DNA of 41,122 nucleotides from Pseudomonadales bacterium (GTDB taxonomy: Bacteria; Pseudomonadota; Gammaproteobacteria; Pseudomonadales; Azotimanducaceae). The stretch spans positions 1 through 41,122 of the forward strand of contig SKUB01000272.1 of the NCBI GenBank assembly GCA_007122315.1, given 5' to 3'. The translations under genes were made by a program, and so were the position numbers. The notes under the pieces were generated by a model. It saw only the letters and a list, made by a program, of their open reading frames with translations, was not told where the DNA came from and searched no databases. Shown here in pieces: positions 8,400-14,616 of the stretch (positions are counted from its first letter, which is position 1; every line of letters starts with the position of its first letter).

Positions 8400-8414
8400 G
8401 TCCGCGAAGCGGAC
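8400..8414 (-). terminator. hairpin downstream of the mrp operon
   Basis: GTCCGC-GAA-GCGGAC forms a perfect six-pair stem that can extend outward by three more pairs across one mismatch. It lies 25 bp after the last mrp-type stop codon. There is no following T run on the minus strand, so Rho-independent termination is uncertain. A further copy of GCGGAC at 8373-8378 could compete for the same arm. Confidence 0.35.
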
Positions 8415-8439
8415 GCGCCGATTGCGCTCGACGCTGGGA

Positions 8440-9981
8440 TCACGCGCCGAGGAAGAGCAGCCCAAGCAGGCCCAGCGCCAGGAGCAGCAGCATGCGACCC
8501 ACGTTCGTCCAGCGCAGCAGCCAGCGCTCGGCGTGGGCGATGCGGCTCAGACGCAACGCGGTCAATCGATGCAGCACGGGGCTGACGACTCCGTCGAGTC
8601 GCGGCAGCGGCCAGGTCACGCGCATCGCGCCGTAGCCGATCGCGAGCCCGAGCAGCACGGGCCAGACCTGCCCGAGGCTGAGGCTCGCCGGTCCGCGGGC
8701 GCCCGGCAGCCACCAGGGCGCCAGCAGCATGGACATCAGCAGCAGCGTCCAGGGCAGCCAGAGACCTGCCGTCAGCGTCCGCGTCGTGCCATATCCAAGC
8801 GCCAGAACACCGAAGCGCAGCATGAGCAGCGTCGTCGCCGTCGCCGAGAACGTCAGCGCCAGTTTGAACGTGCCTGACCAGCCGCCGGCATTGAGCTCCG
8901 CTTCGAGGATCGCCTTCGCCAACGCACCGCTGGTGAACGGCACGCCGATGAGCACCAGCGCCGCGGCGGCCAGCCCCAACAGCACCACGGGGCGAAGCCC
9001 CACCGATGCGGAGGCGAGCACGCCAAGCCCGAGAAAAGCAGCCGCTTTCGCCAGGGCATGATGCCCGGCAAGCAACGCGACTGTGCGATCGTCGAGACTG
9101 CCCAGGGCGACGGCCGCGAGCAGCAGGCCCACCTGGCTCACCGTCGAGAACGCCAGAACCTGCTTCGGATGATCGCGGCTGATGCCCATCAGCGCCCCGT
9201 AGAACACTGCCGCGAAGCCGAGCAGGAGCACCGCAGCTGCCCAGGTGTCCAGCCCGGTCGGATCGGCAGGCAGCAGCCGCAGCCAGCCGAACAGTCCGGC
9301 TTTCACCAGGACGGCGCTCAGCACCGCACTGGCCGGCAGTGGCGCGGCTGCATGCGCCGGGGGCAACCAGAGGTGAACGCCGAGTACGCCGAGCTTGATG
9401 GCGAAGCCGAGTGCGAACGCCGTGAGCGCCAGTCCCCCTGCGCCCGAGGCGGTGAGACTGCCGAAGTCGAGACCGTCCACCGTGGCGGCCGCCGCGATGC
9501 CGGTGAGCAACGCCACCTCGGCGATCGCCATCAGCGTCAGGTAGAGGCGGGCGGCAGGACGGCTGCGGCGCGCGTCCTCCCCCGCCAGCACCAGTCCCCA
9601 GGCGGCAAGGCTGGCGAGCGCGAAGCAGACGTAGAGACTCAGCAGATCCTGAGCCAGCAGCAGGCCAACGCTGCCGCCAAGCGTCGTCAGCCAGGCCGCG
9701 GTGAAAGGCAGGCGATCGGCGCGACCCCGCATCCAGCTCGCGCCGAACAGACCTGCCAGCCACCAGATCAGCGCCGAGAACAGCAGGAAGGCACGTCCGA
9801 GGGCATCGGCTTCGAAGCCGAGCGGACCCAGATGCACTGGCGGGATCGCACCGGGCATCAGGGCCAGCAGCAGCGCGGGCAGCGCCGCCCAGGCTGCGAG
9901 TGCGAGGCCGAGACGCCGACTGCGCGGCCACAGCAGCAGCGCCAGCACCAGCCACGGTGTCAGCAACGCAGCGGCGGTCAT
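8440..9981 (-). CDS. MrpD/MrpA-like antiporter subunit (NuoL/M/N family)
   Basis: A 513-residue, very hydrophobic protein of the proton-translocating NuoL/M/N-MrpA/D superfamily and the last gene of the mrp-type operon. The TM7 Lys (K196 in FAIKLGVLGVHLWLP) and TM8 Lys (K227 in VLVKAGLFGWLR) are present. The glutamate conserved in TM5 of NuoM and MrpD is alanine here (A121 in LYVCFALAS). A further Lys lies in FTSGALAKAILEAE. The start at 9981 is set by an ATGA overlap with mrpD. Longer open frames upstream are antisense or out-of-frame readings of mrpD. It probably fills the role of the N-terminal part of MrpA in the complex; the missing Glu makes its own proton path doubtful. Confidence 0.88.
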   Translation of the reverse strand: MTAAALLTPWLVLALLLWPRSRRLGLALAAWAALPALLLALMPGAIPPVHLGPLGFEADALGRAFLLFSALIWWLAGLFGASWMRGRADRLPFTAAWLTTLGGSVGLLLAQDLLSLYVCFALASLAAWGLVLAGEDARRSRPAARLYLTLMAIAEVALLTGIAAAATVDGLDFGSLTASGAGGLALTAFALGFAIKLGVLGVHLWLPPAHAAAPLPASAVLSAVLVKAGLFGWLRLLPADPTGLDTWAAAVLLLGFAAVFYGALMGISRDHPKQVLAFSTVSQVGLLLAAVALGSLDDRTVALLAGHHALAKAAAFLGLGVLASASVGLRPVVLLGLAAAALVLIGVPFTSGALAKAILEAELNAGGWSGTFKLALTFSATATTLLMLRFGVLALGYGTTRTLTAGLWLPWTLLLMSMLLAPWWLPGARGPASLSLGQVWPVLLGLAIGYGAMRVTWPLPRLDGVVSPVLHRLTALRLSRIAHAERWLLRWTNVGRMLLLLALGLLGLLFLGA

Positions 9982-11456
9982 GACCCCGGCTCCAGGCGCA
10001 CGAACGTCTCGCCGTCGAGTTCGAAGTCGAATGCCCACACGCCCGAGGCGCAGGCCAGAAGGGCGAGGAGCAGCGCGGGCACGAGTAACGCCGGCGTCAG
10101 GACCGGCGGCGGCGAAGGTCCGGGTGCCGGATCGAGCAATGCCAGCTCCAGCAGTCTTCCCAGGTAGGCGAACGTCAGCAGCGTCCCTGCGAGCATGATC
10201 CCCAGCCACCACCAGGCGCCTTGGCTGACCGCGGTCTGCAGCAGCAACCATTTGGCGCTGAATCCCAGCGTGGGCGGCAGGCCGATCAACGCAGCCGAGG
10301 CCAGGATCACCGCCAGCCAGGCCCAGCGGGCGCGCCCGGAAAAGCCCACCAGCTGCCCGATCCGCTCGCTGCCGCTGGCCCTGACCAGGGTGCCGGCCGC
10401 GAGGAACAGCGCTGCCTTCGCAAGGGCGTGATTGGCCAGCAGCAGGGTGCCGCCTGCCAGCACCGGCTCCCGGTTGCCGCTTATTGCCAGAGGAAACACC
10501 AGCATGGCGAATCCGAACTGGGACACCGTGGAGTAGGCCACCAGCATCTTCAGGCGGCGCTGCAGCAACGCCAGCACGCCGCCCCAAAGCAGTGCTCCTG
10601 CACCCAGCACGCCGAGCAGGGTCCCGGCGCCGAACGTCAGCATGCCCGCCAGGGGACCGAACCAGAGTCGCAACAGCAGGTAGAACGCCGCCGCCACCAC
10701 CAATCCGGAGAGCAGCGCGCTGACCGGGGGTTCCGCCCGGCCGTGGGCCCCCGGTAGCCAGAAGTGCAGCGGAAAGATGGCGGCCTTCGCCAGCAGACCC
10801 ACGGTCAGGGCCACGGCACCGGCGCGGCTGCCGGCGTCTTCCACGTCCAGCATCGCGGCGAGCGCATCGAAATCGAGGACGCCGTACTGGCCGTAAAGCA
10901 ATGCCACGCCGAGCAGGTAGATCATCGATCCGAACAGGCCCGCAAGCAGGTAACGCATGGCCGCCTGCAGCGCCATGCGTCGGGCCGACAGGGCCACCAG
11001 CGCCACCGAAGCCAGGGTCATCACTTCCAGCGCCACGTACAGGTTGAACAGATCCGCCGCCACGAACAGCGCGTTGAGGCCGCCCCAGGCGAACAGCCAC
11101 AGGGGCATGAAGACCCGCGCCATGCGCCCCTCGGGACCGGGCCGATGCAGGAAGTAGCCGGCCCCATAGACCGCACCTGCGAGCCCGACCAACGCGGTCA
11201 CGAGCAGCATCACCGTTCCCGACGGCGTGACCTGCCAGTGAATGCCGAGCGGCGCGGCCCAGCCACCGATGCGATGCACGCTGACGCCTTCGAGGTGCAC
11301 ATTGAAGCCCAGCGCCAGCGCGGCGAAGGTCAACAGCAGCGCCGCCGCGAGGGTCAGTGTTCGTGGCTGCCGTCCGCTGGCGAACAGCAGGGTCGCTGCC
11401 GCCAGTGGCAGCGTCACGAGGATGACGACGAGCATTGCGGTGGACGGCAGGCTCAT
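9978..11456 (-). CDS. mrpD: Na+/H+ antiporter subunit D (MrpD/MnhD-like)
   Basis: A 492-residue polytopic membrane protein of the NuoN/MrpD family. The TM5 glutamate (E144 in NLYVALEVMTLAS) and TM7 lysine (K224 in LLAKAAIFPLHFWLPGAH) are conserved. The TM8 lysine usually found in a KxGxY-type segment is replaced by alanine (A255 in GLVVAAAFYLLLR). A later GFSAKWLLLQ segment keeps its Lys. It starts 7 bp after the mrpC stop and ends in an ATGA overlap with the next large subunit. Its role is one of the ion-translocating subunits of the multi-subunit cation/proton antiporter in the inner membrane. Confidence 0.92.
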   Translation of the reverse strand: MSLPSTAMLVVILVTLPLAAATLLFASGRQPRTLTLAAALLLTFAALALGFNVHLEGVSVHRIGGWAAPLGIHWQVTPSGTVMLLVTALVGLAGAVYGAGYFLHRPGPEGRMARVFMPLWLFAWGGLNALFVAADLFNLYVALEVMTLASVALVALSARRMALQAAMRYLLAGLFGSMIYLLGVALLYGQYGVLDFDALAAMLDVEDAGSRAGAVALTVGLLAKAAIFPLHFWLPGAHGRAEPPVSALLSGLVVAAAFYLLLRLWFGPLAGMLTFGAGTLLGVLGAGALLWGGVLALLQRRLKMLVAYSTVSQFGFAMLVFPLAISGNREPVLAGGTLLLANHALAKAALFLAAGTLVRASGSERIGQLVGFSGRARWAWLAVILASAALIGLPPTLGFSAKWLLLQTAVSQGAWWWLGIMLAGTLLTFAYLGRLLELALLDPAPGPSPPPVLTPALLVPALLLALLACASGVWAFDFELDGETFVRLEPGS

Positions 11457-11463
11457 GGCGTCT

Positions 11464-11742
11464 TCAGGGCCGCCGTCGCTCGAGGCGGACGATCAGCCCC
11501 AACGCCACGGCGGTGGTGCTCAGCGCCACCACGATACCGGTCAGCACCATGGCGTGGGGCACGGGATCTACTGCCGTGCCGCTGCGGCCCAGTGTGACCA
11601 GAAGCAGAAACACACCTGTGGTGGCCACGTTCAGCGCCAGCACCTTGCGCAGCAGATGACGGCAGGTCACCAGGCCGTGGGCGCCGATGGCGAACAGCAA
11701 TGCGGACGCCAGCAGGAACAAAGTGCCGGGCGGAAGGCTCAC
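11464..11742 (-). CDS. mrpC: Na+/H+ antiporter subunit C (MrpC/NuoK-like)
   Basis: A 92-residue three-helix membrane protein of the NuoK/MrpC family: LFLLASALLFAIGAHGL as helix 1, LALNVATTGVFLLLVTL as helix 2, then PHAMVLTGIVVALSTTAVAL as helix 3. The PxxMVLTGIVV segment is a hallmark of the family. It starts with GTG at 11742, which overlaps the preceding stop as GTGA and has an excellent AAGGGAGGGG ribosome site inside the end of the upstream gene. In the complex it lies between the B and D subunits and lines part of the lateral ion path. Confidence 0.92.
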   Translation of the reverse strand: MSLPPGTLFLLASALLFAIGAHGLVTCRHLLRKVLALNVATTGVFLLLVTLGRSGTAVDPVPHAMVLTGIVVALSTTAVALGLIVRLERRRP

Positions 11743-12674
11743 TTCCCCCCTCCCTTGATGTCCGTGGGCTCGCCGCCCAGGAACAGGGCCGTGAGCATCA
11801 CGCCGATGGAGAGCCCGGCTGCGATCTCGATGATGGCGATCAGGATCGATGCATGCTGCGGTGGATAGGCAAAAAACGTCCCGACCGCCCACATCAGCCC
11901 GACGGCGACGACCAGGAACGCAAACAGGCCGGCGCCCAGCGCCCAGCGCAGCGGGGCGCCCCGCATCCGCTCCGGTACCTGGGCCCCGGCGAGCAGCGCC
12001 AGGACCAGACCGGCTGCGAGCAGCGCGCCCGCCGGAAACGCGCCCCCAGGCCCGTGGCCCCCGCGCCAGAGCAGATAGAAGGTGCTGAGCACGAACAGCG
12101 GAAACAGCAGGCGCACCAGCGCCGGCAGGGCGGGTGCTGGCAGCCGCGGTTTGCTCGCCAGAACGTCCTGCCCCAATGACCACAGCGCGATGACGGCCAG
12201 CAGCATGACCCCGATCTCCAGCAGCGTGTCCCAGGCGCGGAAGTTGAGGAGTACGGCGGTCACCGGTGAATCGACCCCCGCCGCAGGCATGGCGGCGAGC
12301 ACCGCCTCGCCCAGTCCCGGTGCCGGCAGCGTCAGGGTCACGGCTAGCAGGACCGTCGTGCCCGCGAGGCCCATTGTCAGCCAGGGCAGCGTGGAGAGTT
12401 TCACTACCTTTGGCCGACGGGCTCCGCGCCGTTCCGGTGCGAGGCGCCCCAGCGTCGCCAGCAGCAGCGCGCCGGTGAGCCCGGCGCCCAGAGACGCCTC
12501 GGCAAGCGCGATGTCGGGTGCCTCCAGCCGCACCCAGGCCACGGCCGTGAGCAGGCCGAACATGATGAAGCTGACCACGGCGCGGAACATGTTGCGCGCG
12601 TGCACGCCCTGCCACGCCAGCACGACCATGCTGAACAACAGCAGGGCATCGAAGGTGATCTCGACCGGATGCAT
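11739..12674 (-). CDS. MbhD-MbhE-MrpB fusion subunit (DUF4040 plus MnhB)
   Basis: A 311-residue membrane protein combining three modules. Residues about 5-75 are a DUF4040/MbhD domain with APDIALAEASLGAGL (E59). Residues about 95-170 resemble MbhE (FRAWDTLLEIGVMLLAV). Residues about 185-310 are MrpB/MnhB (FPLFVLSTFYLLWRGGHG followed by PGGAFPAG). In classical Mrp operons the first two modules form the C-terminal part of the long MrpA protein and MrpB is separate. The start at 12674 lies 7 bp after the mrpG stop; a longer reading to 12749 would overlap mrpG and lacks support. The gene is coupled to mrpC by a 4-bp overlap. Confidence 0.88.
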   Translation of the reverse strand: MHPVEITFDALLLFSMVVLAWQGVHARNMFRAVVSFIMFGLLTAVAWVRLEAPDIALAEASLGAGLTGALLLATLGRLAPERRGARRPKVVKLSTLPWLTMGLAGTTVLLAVTLTLPAPGLGEAVLAAMPAAGVDSPVTAVLLNFRAWDTLLEIGVMLLAVIALWSLGQDVLASKPRLPAPALPALVRLLFPLFVLSTFYLLWRGGHGPGGAFPAGALLAAGLVLALLAGAQVPERMRGAPLRWALGAGLFAFLVVAVGLMWAVGTFFAYPPQHASILIAIIEIAAGLSIGVMLTALFLGGEPTDIKGGGK

Positions 12675-12681
12675 CAGGCCG

Positions 12682-12975
12682 TCACCGTTGCCAGGGTCGG
12701 ATGCCGTGGGCGAGGGCGGCGCGCGCAATGAGGCTCGCGCAGGTGGCACCCGAGACGATCACGAGCAGCCAGATCAGCAGCAGCTTCAGTTGCAGTGCCC
12801 CGTCGTCTTCGTGCAGCGCGAGGCCGGCGCAGACCAGACCCAATGCCAGCGTATCGGCCTTGCTGAGCGCATGCAGCCGGGTGAACACGTCAGGGAAACG
12901 CAGCAGCCCCACCGTTCCCGACAGGAAGAACAGCAGGCCAAGGACGATCAGGACGATACCGGCGAGCATGCTCAT
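12682..12975 (-). CDS. mrpG: Na+/H+ antiporter subunit G (MrpG/MnhG-like)
   Basis: A 97-residue protein with three hydrophobic helices and the diagnostic segment GTVGLLRFPDVFTRLHA followed by SKADTLALG. This is the family signature of MrpG/PhaG. The start at 12975 overlaps the mrpF stop in ATGA; a second Met two codons later is possible. MrpG is a small structural subunit needed for assembly of the antiporter complex; it has no catalytic site of its own. Confidence 0.93.
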   Translation of the reverse strand: MSMLAGIVLIVLGLLFFLSGTVGLLRFPDVFTRLHALSKADTLALGLVCAGLALHEDDGALQLKLLLIWLLVIVSGATCASLIARAALAHGIRPWQR

Positions 12976-13259
12976 CGTGACTCTCCCTCGTCATCGGCGG
13001 CGGGATCTTCCGGCCAGGTCCGGCGGACGAACGTCACCACGGCCATGGCCGCGAGAATGGCGAACACCAGCGCCACGTCGAGCAGGGCTTCGATGCCGGT
13101 GGCGCCGTAGAGCAGCAGCAGAACGGCCACCGCTGTCGTCCCCATCAGTTCGCCGCTCAACATGCGATCCGCCGCCGTGGGCCCGCGCAGCACCCGGGCC
13201 AGGGCGACGACCACATTGGCGAGCAGAAACAGTGCGCCGGCCAGATAGAAAACCGTCAT
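12972..13259 (-). CDS. mrpF: Na+/H+ antiporter subunit F (MrpF/MnhF-like)
   Basis: A 95-residue three-helix protein. The RVLRGPTAADRMLSGELMG segment and the acidic residue in ALLDVALVFAILAAMAVV are typical of MrpF, in which the conserved Asp in helix 3 is implicated in ion movement. The C terminus is acidic and cytoplasmic. Both ends are coupled to neighbours by ATGA overlaps (mrpE upstream, mrpG downstream). Confidence 0.93.
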   Translation of the reverse strand: MTVFYLAGALFLLANVVVALARVLRGPTAADRMLSGELMGTTAVAVLLLLYGATGIEALLDVALVFAILAAMAVVTFVRRTWPEDPAADDEGESR

Positions 13260-13801
13260 CGCTGCGAACCTAGGCCAGCACTAGGAGCCAGCTGCAGCGC
13301 GAACAGATCGGCTACGCGCCGCTCCAGGATCGTCAGGATGCGGGTGACCGACGCCGAGGCGGTGAGAACATGGATTTCGATGCCGCGTACGGTGAGCCGA
13401 GTGCTCAGCGTGCCTGGAACCAGGTTGATCAGATTGGCCATGAACACCCGCGCAGGACCTGGCGGCAGGCGTAGCGGATACCCGATCAACACCGGGTCGG
13501 GACGGCGGCGGGGATGCATCGCCAGCACGGCGACCTCCATCGCCCCACGCAGGTTGTACCAGACGAACACCGGCAGAAATCGCAGCAGGCCCATCAGGCT
13601 GAGCCGCCAGACACCGCCGCTGCCGAGCCCGGGACGCAGGCTGGCTGCCACCATGACGGCGGGAACCCCCCAGACCCAGGCACTTGCCCCGCCGCCGGTG
13701 AGCACCCACCAGATCGCTGCCAGCACGGCCACGCGCGCGCCCAGGGCGGGCAGACCCGCAATGAACCGGCGTATGCCTGTGTTGTCGGCCAACCGCGTCA
13801 T
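13256..13801 (-). CDS. mrpE: Na+/H+ antiporter subunit E (MrpE/MnhE-like)
   Basis: A 181-residue protein with N-terminal membrane helices and a soluble C-terminal domain containing ANLINLVPGTLSTRL and EIHVLT, the conserved core of MrpE. It is the first gene of the seven-gene operon. The start is uncertain: ATG at 13801 gives a protein beginning MTRLADN, while ATG at 13837 would add twelve residues and has a weak GAGAG upstream. The gene is divergent from the peroxidase-related gene at 13910, and the 108 bp between contain a small palindrome. It ends in an ATGA overlap with mrpF. Confidence 0.9.
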   Translation of the reverse strand: MTRLADNTGIRRFIAGLPALGARVAVLAAIWWVLTGGGASAWVWGVPAVMVAASLRPGLGSGGVWRLSLMGLLRFLPVFVWYNLRGAMEVAVLAMHPRRRPDPVLIGYPLRLPPGPARVFMANLINLVPGTLSTRLTVRGIEIHVLTASASVTRILTILERRVADLFALQLAPSAGLGSQR

Positions 13802-13870
13802 ATCGATGCAGGGCTCGAACGCAATGAACTGCCGCATGCTCTCACACGCGCGCTTGCTTGAGGCATGATC

Positions 13871-13883
13871 TGGATCAGATCCA
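13871..13883. promoter_or_regulatory. candidate operator between mrpE and the peroxidase-related gene
   Basis: TGGATCAGATCCA is a perfect 6-bp inverted repeat around one base. It lies 27 bp upstream of the plus-strand ATG at 13910 and 70 bp upstream of the minus-strand start at 13801, so it could control either or both. The adjoining bases offer a second register (GATCTG/CAGATC). Confidence 0.3.
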
Positions 13884-13909
13884 CTGTTCTGATGCGAGGA
13901 GACCACGAC

Positions 13910-14509
13910 ATGACGAAGCCGAAGCAGGGCAAACCGAAGACCGAGGCGCCCCATGCCCTGGACCTCCCGGAACGGCCTCGCGCCGAACTCGGTGACGCCA
14001 TGCGCGCCTACCTCGACCGCTGCGACGAGCGTCTCGGCTTCGTTCCCAACGTGCTGCGCAGCTACAGCTTCGACGGCGAGCGGCTCGAGCACTTCGTCGC
14101 CTTTTACAACGACCTGATGCTGGCGGATTCGCCACTGTCCAAGCTCGAACGGGAGATGATCGGGGTCGCGGTCTCCTCCGAGAACCGCTGCTACTACTGC
14201 CTGACCGCCCACGGCGCTGCCGTACGCCAGCTCTCGGGTGATCCGAAGCTCGGCGAGCAGCTGGTGATGAACTTTCGCAGCGCGGCGCTCACGGAAGCCC
14301 AGCGCGCCATGCTGGAGTTCGCTGTGCAGATGACCCAGGCCCCGGAGACCGTGGAGGAGGCCGACCGGCAGGCACTCAGGGACGCGGGCTTCAGCGATCG
14401 CGCCATCTGGGACATCGCCGCGGTCGCCGCCTTCTTCAACATGACCAACCGGCTCGCCACCGCCGTCGATATGCGCCCGAACCCGGAGTACCACGGCCAG
14501 GCGCGCTAA
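13910..14509 (+). CDS. peroxidase-related enzyme, carboxymuconolactone decarboxylase/AhpD-like
   Basis: A 199-residue all-helical CMD/AhpD-superfamily protein. The redox motif is C94-Y-Y-C97 followed by H101 (ENRCYYCLTAHGAAVR), as in AhpD, where the CxxC pair and nearby His carry out peroxide or disulfide chemistry. The N-terminal LGFVPNVLRSYSFDGERLEHF matches the peroxidase-related (TIGR01926-type) subgroup. The start at 13910 is chosen for the GAGGAGA ribosome site just upstream; a longer reading from 13865 lacks one. It is followed 8 bp after its stop by a good intrinsic terminator, so it is a single-gene unit, divergent from mrpE. Confidence 0.9.
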   Translation: MTKPKQGKPKTEAPHALDLPERPRAELGDAMRAYLDRCDERLGFVPNVLRSYSFDGERLEHFVAFYNDLMLADSPLSKLEREMIGVAVSSENRCYYCLTAHGAAVRQLSGDPKLGEQLVMNFRSAALTEAQRAMLEFAVQMTQAPETVEEADRQALRDAGFSDRAIWDIAAVAAFFNMTNRLATAVDMRPNPEYHGQAR

Positions 14510-14516
14510 GATGTTC

Positions 14517-14541
14517 TGCGGCCACGGCTCGCCGCATTTTT
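14517..14541 (+). terminator. intrinsic terminator
   Basis: TGCGGC pairs with GCCGCA across an eight-base loop and is followed directly by TTTTT. It lies 8 bp after the stop of the peroxidase-related gene and is the best Rho-independent terminator in the window. Confidence 0.8.
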
Positions 14542-14616
14542 CGCTGGACGGTAGCCGGACTTCGGTCAGATGATTGCGCCCAGGGGGCTACTCCAGCCTC
14601 GTCGGAGTGCGCGCCC

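Noticed and set aside
9982-11100. N-terminal extension of the last mrp-type gene by about 370 codons
   Set aside because: The extension is an out-of-frame reading of mrpD, Arg/Gly-rich and without membrane helices; the ATGA overlap at 9978-9981 gives the real start.
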